From positions 5,146,001-5,210,000 of the forward strand of contig NZ_OY762229.1 of assembly GCF_963665355.1 (NCBI RefSeq): 64,000 nt of DNA. The letters run 5' to 3'. The position numbers were made by a program, and so were the translations under genes. This stretch comes from an uncultured Desulfobacter sp. (GTDB taxonomy: Bacteria > Desulfobacterota > Desulfobacteria > Desulfobacterales > Desulfobacteraceae). The notes below the pieces were generated by a model. It saw only the letters and a list, made by a program, of their open reading frames with translations, had not been told where the DNA came from and searched no databases. Below, in pieces: positions 16,520-24,966 of this stretch (positions within the stretch are counted from its first letter, which is position 1; every line of letters begins with the position of its first letter).

Positions 16520-18534
16520 GGTGTTGTTTCCCCAAGGGTCTTGTCCGGGTTGAAAAACAGAAAAAATATAATATTGCCAAGAATGCATAAACCTCCTCCC
16601 AGGGCCACGGCGGGAAGCATTCCGAAATGGGAGATAAAAAAGCCGTAAAACACAGGCCCCAGGGCCGATCCGATCCGTTCAAATGAATTATATACCGACA
16701 AGGCAGTACGGGATCCCAAGGTTCTGGCGGTTCCGGTATTTAAAAGCAGTGCCGACTGGGCCGGAAAGGTGATGCTGTTTGAAGCCCCCAGCACCAGTAA
16801 AAAGAAGGGGATAAACAAAGTTTTCACCCAAAACGGCCCCTGCATGGGGATAAAGAAAAAAATCAGAAAAATACCCACCAGAATATTGGATCCGATGACA
16901 GACATCTTGCTGTGTCCGATTTTTTTAATCCGTTTGTTTATGGCACTGCCGAATAGGACCGACGGGACGCTGTAAAACATCATCATTCTGCCTATATCGG
17001 CATAGGTGTAATCTGTTTTTAAAAGAATGGGCAAAGAGAAATAGAAGAACCCGATGAACGTGATCCGGGTAAAAATGCCATGTATAAAAACACAGATCAG
17101 GTTCATGTCGGTCACACCCATAGCGAAAAATGTGCCGAGCCCGGATGTTTCTTCGGTCTGGTCCGACAGGTCCGAAGCGCTTTTATCTGCCATGATCATA
17201 TAATCAAACACATAGATCAACAGCACAATGGCGGCACCGCAAAAGAAAACAAACCGATAGGAAAAGTAATCGGCCAGAATACTGCCGATGATGATGGAGC
17301 AAAAAAGCCCTCCGGAAAAAGCAGCCGTGAATCCGGCCAGATGAAAGGAGCGGTCTTCAGGGGTAGAGTGCTGGACAATAAACTGCTTGCAGGAGATGAC
17401 AATAAATGAAAATCCAACGGCACAAAGCATTCGTCCGGCAACCAGCTCCACAATATTTTCAGAGAAACCGCATATGACAAGCCCCGCGGAGGTGCAAAAG
17501 GCACCGATGCTCACCATGTAGTCCGAAGGTATCTTTTTTTTAAACTGCCGTGATCCCATGAAGAGCATGACAAGGAACACCATGACCATGTGGCAGGTGA
17601 TGGGAAGCCCCATGAGGATCTCCCGGGAAAAAAGATCAGACAGAAAAGTTTTCGTTTCCAGAAGTTCCCGGGCAAAAATAGGCAGAAAACTGGATTGGAT
17701 ATTGGCCCCGAGAAAAAACAGGAAGACCACCGGACGAATCTGGGAGGGATCCACCATCCGAGAGGTCTGGGTGGTCTGTCCAATAAGCTTTTGAAGGGCG
17801 GCCTGCTGGGCCTGGATGGGTTTTAGAAGGCTGCGGCCTGCATTGCCGACACAGTCAGAGCAAAACATGGCGGCATATTTTAAATTGCCGGTCATCTGAT
17901 ATATCTGCCGGTTTCGAAGACCGACCTGTCGTAAAATTTCATTGATAAATTCCTGGAACTCCCCGGGGATGGTAATGCTCTGATAGGGATTCATCTCCCG
18001 GATGGTTTTGTTCAGTGCCTGGATGGATTGTCTATAAGGCGTGGTGATCAGCTTTGCGGCGAAAAAGCGGATCACTTCAAATGTGATGATCAGTCCGGCA
18101 AACACAATGGTACTCAGATCAAACAGCATGGAAAAAATCTGCCGTCTCAGTTCATCACCGATGCCCAGCCGGATCACTGCGGTTTCCTGACCTTCCGAGA
18201 GGATGGGAACAAGGATATCTCTGGTGCTTGAAGAGGCCCTTTTTGCAGAAAACAAAATATTATCCCTGCTTTCCACCCGAATAAAGGCAAGTTCCGGCGT
18301 GTTGTCCAGAATCCCCTTTAAAAAAGCGTCCATTCCACCCAGCGACCTTACAGGGATCCCAAAGCCCATGGCATATTCAATTTCACTTTTTACCACGGCC
18401 CCAAGCTCTTTCATCTGCGCCTGACTCTGGTCTTCATAATCCTGCCTGAACATGGCCGCATTATTGACCATGTAAAGCAAATGGGTGAGACAAACAAACA
18501 CGACAACAATTACAATCAGTCTTTTAGGCTGCAT
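16516..18534 (-). CDS. Sensor domain fused to an MFS transporter
   Basis: 672 residues. Residues about 6-28 and 134-158 are membrane helices flanking a roughly 105-residue extracytoplasmic domain (about 30-130, with LGAVVKSEIEYAMGFGIPV and ELAFIRVESRDNILFSAK), reminiscent of sensor domains of chemoreceptors. A cytoplasmic HAMP-like helical linker (about 160-260) contains a CSDC pair. From about residue 265 to the end there are some 12 hydrophobic helices of the major facilitator type, with a short charged loop after helix 6 (MIMADKSASDLSDQTEE). Such a fusion suggests ligand-gated transport, or a transporter used as a transmembrane signal element. It is the third gene of the operon and overlaps the binding-protein gene by 4 nt. 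Substrate and direction are unknown. Confidence 0.75.
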   Translation of the reverse strand: MQPKRLIVIVVVFVCLTHLLYMVNNAAMFRQDYEDQSQAQMKELGAVVKSEIEYAMGFGIPVRSLGGMDAFLKGILDNTPELAFIRVESRDNILFSAKRASSSTRDILVPILSEGQETAVIRLGIGDELRRQIFSMLFDLSTIVFAGLIITFEVIRFFAAKLITTPYRQSIQALNKTIREMNPYQSITIPGEFQEFINEILRQVGLRNRQIYQMTGNLKYAAMFCSDCVGNAGRSLLKPIQAQQAALQKLIGQTTQTSRMVDPSQIRPVVFLFFLGANIQSSFLPIFARELLETKTFLSDLFSREILMGLPITCHMVMVFLVMLFMGSRQFKKKIPSDYMVSIGAFCTSAGLVICGFSENIVELVAGRMLCAVGFSFIVISCKQFIVQHSTPEDRSFHLAGFTAAFSGGLFCSIIIGSILADYFSYRFVFFCGAAIVLLIYVFDYMIMADKSASDLSDQTEETSGLGTFFAMGVTDMNLICVFIHGIFTRITFIGFFYFSLPILLKTDYTYADIGRMMMFYSVPSVLFGSAINKRIKKIGHSKMSVIGSNILVGIFLIFFFIPMQGPFWVKTLFIPFFLLVLGASNSITFPAQSALLLNTGTARTLGSRTALSVYNSFERIGSALGPVFYGFFISHFGMLPAVALGGGLCILGNIIFFLFFNPDKTLGETTP

Positions 18535-18613
18535 GGAAATCCTTTATTCCTGATGGATCAATCAATGAATTCAACATATAAACCCATTCAGGAAAGGGTT
18601 GAACATCATCGGG

Positions 18614-19417
18614 CTATACATTTATCTCTAAAATGCTTTTTAATTTTTCGTAAAGCGTCTCGTCAATTTTCCGGCCGGCAGAAGGTCCGGATCTCTCCTT
18701 TATTTCTTCATCGTCGTCAGGATGATCCGGCACAAGCCACTTTGCCGATTTAATCTGCTCGAACAACATACGGCTTTCATTCAAGGGTGAAAGATCAATC
18801 TTATGTTCTTTGAGCTTAAGCCAGTTCTCTTCCCGAAGCCAGACATTGATCGCGTCAATGAACCGGTTATAGGGGCGATTGATGAACAAGGTCAGCAACA
18901 GGTAAAGCACAGGAAGGGAACAGGCCAGAATGATGATAAAATTTAAAATTGATTTTCGGATCAGGGCCAGCCGTTTCTCTCTTACCCGCTGGTTTGACAC
19001 CTCAATCACCAGGTTTCCCTGCACCCCGACCCGGTTGGTCAAAGGGAAAAAAAGTCGGTACACTTCCGGGCTTTTTTCATTAAAAACAGATCCGTGAACT
19101 TTAAAGGCGGTATTGGCATCGCTTTTTTTTGCGGTATAAAGATCCTGGCCGTTCTGATCAATAACATGGATATTTTCCACATCTGCCGGAATAATGTTGG
19201 ATAAAAGCCTGTGATGTTCAATGGCGGATAAGGGTTTGCCGAAAATCAGGCTGGTATTGATTTTTCTCATCATCTGATTGCCGATAATCCTGTATTTTCG
19301 TAAATTGGCATCTTCCAGGTTATTGGCAAGAAAACCCACCTCAAGAAAACAGTTCAGCCCCTGCACAAACAGGATAATCAAAAAGGTGACGATCATGATA
19401 CGGGATCTAAGATTCAT
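18614..19417 (-). CDS. Two-helix membrane sensor protein without output domain
   Basis: The ATG at 19417 has a strong GGGGAGGGAACC just upstream and overlaps the phosphatase stop by 11 nt, so it is preferred to the in-frame start at 19477. 267 residues. Helix 1 spans about residues 8-28 and helix 2 about 154-178. Between them is a periplasmic domain of about 120 residues (VENIHVIDQNGQDLYTAKK). The cytoplasmic part is short and acidic (HPDDDEEIKERS) and carries no kinase, HAMP or enzymatic motif. The periplasmic part resembles, in arrangement, that of the sensor-MFS fusion next to it. It may relay or modulate signals to the SpoIIE phosphatase or the transporter. Confidence 0.6.
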   Translation of the reverse strand: MNLRSRIMIVTFLIILFVQGLNCFLEVGFLANNLEDANLRKYRIIGNQMMRKINTSLIFGKPLSAIEHHRLLSNIIPADVENIHVIDQNGQDLYTAKKSDANTAFKVHGSVFNEKSPEVYRLFFPLTNRVGVQGNLVIEVSNQRVREKRLALIRKSILNFIIILACSLPVLYLLLTLFINRPYNRFIDAINVWLREENWLKLKEHKIDLSPLNESRMLFEQIKSAKWLVPDHPDDDEEIKERSGPSAGRKIDETLYEKLKSILEINV

Positions 19418-21470
19418 GGTTCCCTCCCCTGTAGCGCAGCATGAGCATGGCGATATCGTCATACTGGGGTTCTGCACCGGTAAAATTGACTAAATCCGTT
19501 TTTATCTCCCGAATGGTCTGCTCACAGGTTTCACCGGCCAGGAATATCATTTTTTCAATCAGGGCCTGTTCGGAGTAGAACTGCTTTGACGTATTCTGGG
19601 CTTCCGTAACCCCGTCCGTATACAGGAACAGGCCCTCACCCGGTGCAAGATCAAGGCTGAGTTCCTCATAGGAAATATTCTCCTTAATGCCCACCACAGG
19701 CCCGGATATTTTTCTAACATACTTGCAGGGGCGCATTGTTGAGACGAGAATGGGCGGATTATGCCCGCCGTTGCTGTAGGTTACCCGTCCGGTTTTCAGG
19801 TCCAGTATCCCTATAAAAAGGGTGACAAACATGGTCTCGGGGTTATCTGCGGCAACGGCATTATTCACCTCCATCATGATTTCGGCAGGACTTGCACACC
19901 TTGTCGCAGACATCTTGATCAGCGTTTTGGTAATGGCCATCATCAATGCCGCCGGAACCCCTTTGCCCGAGACATCCCCAATGGTAAAACAGAGCCGGTC
20001 TTCCCCCACAAAATAGAAATCATAAAGGTCTCCGCCCACCGCTTTGGCTGGTTCAAGGGAGGCATAAACGCCGATATCCGAACGATCCACAAAGGGTGGA
20101 AATACCTTGGGCAGCAAACCCAGTTGAATGGTTTTTGCGACACCGAGCTCTGCGTTCATCCGTTCGTTTTCGGAGGTGGTTTTCATCAGTTTGACAATGT
20201 TGTCCCGCAGCTGTTTTTTCATAAATACAAAGGCCTGGGCCAGATGTCCCACCTCGTCTTTGTAGCGGTTCGCAAGCTTTTGGATATGAATGTCCTCTTC
20301 TTCTTCCTTTTGGGTGAGATCGGATTTTGAGAACTCCTGAACCCAGAACGTAAGGGTGTTGATGGGTTTTGATATGCGGGAGACCACCCAGGCCATTAAT
20401 AAAATCCCCACAAACAGGATGACCCCGATGCGAACAGACTGCTTGGATGCAATAGCCGCTGCCGGCTGTTTGGTTTCCGAAACCGGAACGGTGATCCCCA
20501 TGTACCACCCCAGGGGCTTAAAATACAGGGCATATGCGACCATCTCCTGTGTCCCGAACACGTTGGATCTGTAGGAAAGTATCCCGTTTTTCTTTTTAAC
20601 AGCCGTCACCATGTCCTGCAGCAAAAGACTGTTATCATCCAGATTGACGGCGTTCTGGAAATCCGGACCAAACCCGGTCCTGCCGATGGCCAGTATTTTA
20701 TGCTCATTGTTGAACAGGAAGGGGAAACCGGTTTCAGCGATGGTAATTTTTGTAAAAGATTCCTTTAGCGATTCAACGATTTTTTCAAGTTTTTTCTGGG
20801 CTTCCACTTCAATGGCATTGATATCACTCATCGTGCCCACAACCCATCCCCAGGGCGGGTATTTATAAAGACAGATCAGTATTTTTTTTTCAAAATCCCG
20901 GGACTTGCCCGGCAGTTGCTGTGTCACCACATCCATAACAGGTTCTCCGCCAAACCCCTTTGTGTCAAGCAGCTCGGTCAGGGTTTCCCGCTTCATGTTG
21001 GTGAAGTTTCCAATGTTCACATCTTTGAAATCCGGGTCCGGGTGGGCAAGGATATTCAGATCCGAATCGGCGATGAACAGGGTGCCGAAAGTTTCTGTCT
21101 GGGAATGGTTGATCCACTCCCGGACGATTTGCCGGCCACTCTCATCGGAGAGCAGCTTTTTGCTGATGGACTCACGCTGCCCGTTGATCATGCGAACCAC
21201 CAGCATCGTCCTTGCCTTGAGAAGCGCCTTTTGACGATCAACGGAATCAATTTTATCGGCAATCAGGTTCTGGTAGCCCCCCTTGATATTCAGGTCGATA
21301 AGCGAAAGAACGTGCCTTGACAGCTTATCCTGTTGGTCCAGCATGGCATCGCCGATTTCACGGTTGGAAACAAAGATCAGTACAAATGCCGTAATGGCCA
21401 TGATGATGATCAAAAGACCGATGATTTTGGACTGTATTGAGTTCAGCATTGTTGGGATTAACCTGGACAT
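19407..21470 (-). CDS. Membrane SpoIIE-type PP2C phosphatase with Cache and HAMP
   Basis: 687 residues. Helix 1 at about 14-34, a periplasmic dCache-like domain (ETFGTLFIADSDLNILAHPD; GWYMGITVPVSETK), helix 2 at about 345-365, HAMP (SRISKPINTLTFWVQEFSK), a short coiled coil (NERMNAELGVAKTIQLGLLP), then the SpoIIE domain with the metal-binding motifs AVGGDLYDFY, IGDVSGKGVPAALMM, SNGGHNPP and YTDGVTEAQN, ending near PQYDDIAMLML. All PP2C acidic ligands appear present. Relatives dephosphorylate STAS-domain anti-anti-sigma factors (partner switching), but no STAS or anti-sigma gene is in this window. As first gene of the operon it likely senses an external ligand. Its promoter should lie in 21471-21808. 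Confidence 0.9.
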   Translation of the reverse strand: MSRLIPTMLNSIQSKIIGLLIIIMAITAFVLIFVSNREIGDAMLDQQDKLSRHVLSLIDLNIKGGYQNLIADKIDSVDRQKALLKARTMLVVRMINGQRESISKKLLSDESGRQIVREWINHSQTETFGTLFIADSDLNILAHPDPDFKDVNIGNFTNMKRETLTELLDTKGFGGEPVMDVVTQQLPGKSRDFEKKILICLYKYPPWGWVVGTMSDINAIEVEAQKKLEKIVESLKESFTKITIAETGFPFLFNNEHKILAIGRTGFGPDFQNAVNLDDNSLLLQDMVTAVKKKNGILSYRSNVFGTQEMVAYALYFKPLGWYMGITVPVSETKQPAAAIASKQSVRIGVILFVGILLMAWVVSRISKPINTLTFWVQEFSKSDLTQKEEEEDIHIQKLANRYKDEVGHLAQAFVFMKKQLRDNIVKLMKTTSENERMNAELGVAKTIQLGLLPKVFPPFVDRSDIGVYASLEPAKAVGGDLYDFYFVGEDRLCFTIGDVSGKGVPAALMMAITKTLIKMSATRCASPAEIMMEVNNAVAADNPETMFVTLFIGILDLKTGRVTYSNGGHNPPILVSTMRPCKYVRKISGPVVGIKENISYEELSLDLAPGEGLFLYTDGVTEAQNTSKQFYSEQALIEKMIFLAGETCEQTIREIKTDLVNFTGAEPQYDDIAMLMLRYRGGNHES

Positions 21471-21675
21471 CGTTAAAATTAGTGGATACGCTTTCTTTTA
21501 TACCCAAAGCCGGTAAAAATTCACAAGGAATTTTATTCATCAGGCGAAAAATCCGGATTTTGGAATACAAGACGAATCCGCTTCATATTATGTATTGCAC
21601 GCGGCCCGTTTTTAAGATAGCTTGGGTGAATAATTTTAACTGAAATTTGCATTCAGCCCCATGCTGCCGGACTAT

Positions 21676-21692
21676 TTTAAACCAGGTTTAAA
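21676..21692. promoter_or_regulatory. Palindrome between divergent operons
   Basis: TTTAAACC-A-GGTTTAAA is a perfect 8-bp inverted repeat with one central base. It lies in the 338-bp gap (21471-21808) between the phosphatase operon and vgrG, 117 bp before the vgrG start. It fits a dimeric regulator site. No other feature was found in this gap. Confidence 0.4.
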
Positions 21693-21808
21693 CCAGCCAT
21701 GTTGGCCCGAATGAACGTGCTGTCTTTTGTCAGCCCCAAGCCCGATGTCCTGTCCAGGATTGCCAAACCTAAATTCAGCAAGGCTTAAAAAAAACTATAT
21801 AGGGAGTT

Positions 21809-24800
21809 ATGACAATGCCCTTGTTAACAAAAAAAAAGTACTCCTTCAGTTCTTCAGGAATGGCTGAGGACACTTTTTCCGTAGTCAGCTTCAATGGTTT
21901 TGAGGCTGTTTCCAAACCATACCGGTTTGAAATACTTCTTGTATCGGAGAACACCGACACCGACCCGCTTGGAGTACTGCAAAATCCTGCCGTGTTCACC
22001 ATCCACCGGGACGAAGAAGACGATGTAACATTTAACGGCATACTTATGCAGTTCGAGGAAACCCAGGAATTTTCAGGCTGCCTTTTTTACAAGGCGGTTC
22101 TTACCCCCAAACTGTGGTGGCTCTCCCTGACCCACCATAACCAGGTATTTTTGAACCAGTCTGTCCCTGAAATAATGGAATCCGCATTAAAAGACGGCGG
22201 GTTGAACCCGGGAGTGGACTTTTCATTCGACCTGATCAACACCTACCCTGCCCTGGAGTATGTCTGCCAATACGATGAATCCCACTTTGATTTTATTTCA
22301 CGGTGGGCCCAGCGCGAAGGCATCTATTACTTTTTTGAGCAGACCTCTGCGGGGGAAAAGGTTATTTTCACCGATTCCAAGATGGTACACAGCGACCTGG
22401 CCCAGGGCAAAGATCTTGTTTACCTGCCCCAGTCAGGACTTGATGCCCTCCATACCCAAGAAGTTGTCCAGGCCTTCATATGCAGTCACAACATGCTGTC
22501 CCGGCGCATTTATCTCAAAGACTATAATTATCTCAAGCCGTCCCTTGCCATAGAAGGCATTGCCGATGTTGATGAAAACGGAAGAGGCGAAAACTACATT
22601 TACGGCGTGAACTTTGACAGTCCCGAGGAAGGCAACCGGCTGGCAGGCATCAGAGCGGAGTCACTGCTGTGCAGGAAATCGATTTTCCATGGCAAAAGCG
22701 CGGTCCCGTTTATAGTTCCCGGGTACACCTTTGACCTCAATGATCACTATAAGGAGGCATACAACCGCAAATACCTTGTCACTGAAGTCTGCCATGAAGG
22801 GCACCAGTCCGGCTACCTTGTTTCGGGCCTGATCGGGGCTGTGGAAAAATACGATCAGCAGATGTTTTATTCAAACACATTTAAAGCCATATATTCAGAC
22901 AAACAGTTCCGGGACGAGTTTCTCACGGAAAAACCCAAAATTTCCGGAACACTCAATGCAAAGATTGATGCCGGAGCCAGCGGCGAATATGCCGAGCTTG
23001 ACGAGTACGGAAGATACAAGGTGATCCTTCCCTTTGACAGGAGCGGAAGATTCGGGGGCAAGGCCTCTGCCTGGCTCCGCATGATGCAGCCCAGCGCCGG
23101 GGCCAACCAGGGCATCCACTTTCCCCTGCACAAGGGCACCGAGATCCTGTTGACCTTTATTGACGGAAATCCGGACAGGCCTGTGATTGCAGGCGCCGTT
23201 CCCAATCCTGAAACAGCAAGTCCGGTTACCAGCCTGAACCAGACAAAATCCATCATCACGTCCGGAAAGAACCCGGTGGATTATTCTGTTGGCGCAGCCG
23301 ACGCCATTGGTCTGGGAACGGCAGGCACATTCACAACAGGCGCAAACGTTCAAACGGATAATTACATTGAATTTGAGGACCAGGCAGGCCATGAAAGAAT
23401 TCGAATCCATTCCGACCAGGATATCTGGCAGGAGGCCCAGGAGCGGTTTGCCGAATATACCATGGGTGTCCCGTCAAGTTCGGAGACAAGACCGACCCAT
23501 ATCGCCGATCTCATTGGAACCATGCGGGATTTCTCTTCATCGGGCTTTGCCCCCACAGGCGTGGAAATCTATGCGGACCAGGAGCCGTACAGTGAAAGTG
23601 TCACCCTGACATCCACCAGCGGCGCATCCACCACAACCACGTCCTGGGCAAACCCTGACGGAACCGCCACAACAGACCGTGGAAAATGGCAATACCTTGT
23701 GGACAGGGGCAAAGTCAAAATTTCAAGAGGCGATACCTTTAACGTCCAGGAAGGCCACATCTATGATTTCGGCGGGTACTGGAACTATAATCTGGGCAAC
23801 AGCTATGTTGAAAACCACACCAGTCAACAGGCTGAATTGAACAAACAGCATACTCAGGCATATCCGAAACTTGACTATACATTCTGGAATACCATTGTCT
23901 CGGGCGCGGCAGGATTTGTCATGGGGGTTCTGGCTTCAGCAGGCATGGTCTTTACAAAAGTCGTAAAAAAACCATTGAAGTTAGGTGTTTTTCTGACCGG
24001 TTCGCTCATTGTCCAGTTCATTGTCGGCGTGATCGTTCAGGCGACAAACTGGCCCGGCACAACGGGAAAAGGCGACGGCATCAAGGATCTTATTGAAGGC
24101 GGGGCTGGTAAATTCAGCGACATGGCCGCCAACAAAGAGTTCATCAACGGTAAAAACGTAAAACTTCGGGCGGATAAAGCCTGGGTGACCAAGACAATCG
24201 TTGAAAAAGACGGCGACGATTTTAACGGCGGTGCATACAACTATACCAAAGCAGATACAATAGACATCAATATCGGAAAAAGAGAAGAGCATAACAAGAC
24301 AAATACCTTCACTTATAACTACGGCGGCAGACATGAGGAGTTTAACTACCGGGGGAACGGGTTGTTAAAGGAGTGGAGCGGCACAGGCCTGATGTCTGCA
24401 ACCTATGGCATTGTCAACAGCGCTTCGGCAAAATTTGATATCGACGGGCTTCTTACCCATTTTGACGCAACCCTTGTGGGCCAGACCATAGATTTTAATT
24501 TTCCCACTGTCCCGAAACTTGCATTTAAATTTGACGGCAGCTACGGCAATATCACCTTCCATGCCGCCACCGGAGGCAATTTTGATATAGGATTCGGAGA
24601 CGGGGATGATATTAAAATCGTACTGACTGAAAATGGGTTTAAATTAAAATCAGATGTTGATGATGAAAAGCTTAAAACAAAAATCACTGACGTTGCCAAA
24701 GATGCTCTCAAAGCAGATATTCAACTGATTGGCACCCAGCTCAGCGAACTGAGACTGGACATGATGAACATCGCCATAGAACTGGCAGACAAACAGGCAA

Positions 24801-24961
24801 GAATTAAACAGGAATTTGAGGGAAATATCCAGCAACTTGAGTGCAAGGCGGCACAAATGAACAAGATGGGCCTGCTCAGTGTTCTTATGCATGTGGCGCC
24901 AGACATTAAAAAATATGACCTTTCGGTGAGGCAGCAGGGCAGTATCTGGGTGATCGGGTAA
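21809..24961 (+). CDS. vgrG: Type VI secretion VgrG spike with long C-terminal extension
   Basis: 1,050 residues; AGGGAG precedes the ATG. The gp27/gp44-like N-terminal part (about 15-370) contains SFNGFEAVSKPYRFEI, YDESHFDFISRWAQREGIYY and PGYTFDL. The gp5-like OB domain (about 396-470) reads DEYGRYKVILPFD, then SAWLRMMQPSAG and GTEILLTFIDGNPDRPVIAG. The spike stem continues with NYIEFEDQAGHERIRIHSDQD. About 550 residues follow, far longer than a minimal VgrG. They include two strongly hydrophobic helices (about 691-712 and 724-745) and a C-terminal helical coil. The extension may be an effector domain or the docking site for the DUF2169 cargo protein encoded next. No T6SS structural genes are present, so this is an orphan cargo island. 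The next gene starts 5 nt after the stop. Confidence 0.93.
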   Translation: MTMPLLTKKKYSFSSSGMAEDTFSVVSFNGFEAVSKPYRFEILLVSENTDTDPLGVLQNPAVFTIHRDEEDDVTFNGILMQFEETQEFSGCLFYKAVLTPKLWWLSLTHHNQVFLNQSVPEIMESALKDGGLNPGVDFSFDLINTYPALEYVCQYDESHFDFISRWAQREGIYYFFEQTSAGEKVIFTDSKMVHSDLAQGKDLVYLPQSGLDALHTQEVVQAFICSHNMLSRRIYLKDYNYLKPSLAIEGIADVDENGRGENYIYGVNFDSPEEGNRLAGIRAESLLCRKSIFHGKSAVPFIVPGYTFDLNDHYKEAYNRKYLVTEVCHEGHQSGYLVSGLIGAVEKYDQQMFYSNTFKAIYSDKQFRDEFLTEKPKISGTLNAKIDAGASGEYAELDEYGRYKVILPFDRSGRFGGKASAWLRMMQPSAGANQGIHFPLHKGTEILLTFIDGNPDRPVIAGAVPNPETASPVTSLNQTKSIITSGKNPVDYSVGAADAIGLGTAGTFTTGANVQTDNYIEFEDQAGHERIRIHSDQDIWQEAQERFAEYTMGVPSSSETRPTHIADLIGTMRDFSSSGFAPTGVEIYADQEPYSESVTLTSTSGASTTTTSWANPDGTATTDRGKWQYLVDRGKVKISRGDTFNVQEGHIYDFGGYWNYNLGNSYVENHTSQQAELNKQHTQAYPKLDYTFWNTIVSGAAGFVMGVLASAGMVFTKVVKKPLKLGVFLTGSLIVQFIVGVIVQATNWPGTTGKGDGIKDLIEGGAGKFSDMAANKEFINGKNVKLRADKAWVTKTIVEKDGDDFNGGAYNYTKADTIDINIGKREEHNKTNTFTYNYGGRHEEFNYRGNGLLKEWSGTGLMSATYGIVNSASAKFDIDGLLTHFDATLVGQTIDFNFPTVPKLAFKFDGSYGNITFHAATGGNFDIGFGDGDDIKIVLTENGFKLKSDVDDEKLKTKITDVAKDALKADIQLIGTQLSELRLDMMNIAIELADKQARIKQEFEGNIQQLECKAAQMNKMGLLSVLMHVAPDIKKYDLSVRQQGSIWVIG

Positions 24962-24966
24962 CATCC

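Noticed and set aside
19418-19477. Longer start for the two-helix sensor protein
   Set aside because: The extra 20 residues lack a ribosome site and precede the hydrophobic helix with Cys-rich sequence; ATG 19417 has a strong site.
21471-21570. Minus-strand short frame before the phosphatase gene
   Set aside because: It overlaps the phosphatase start in another frame and has no protein-like features.
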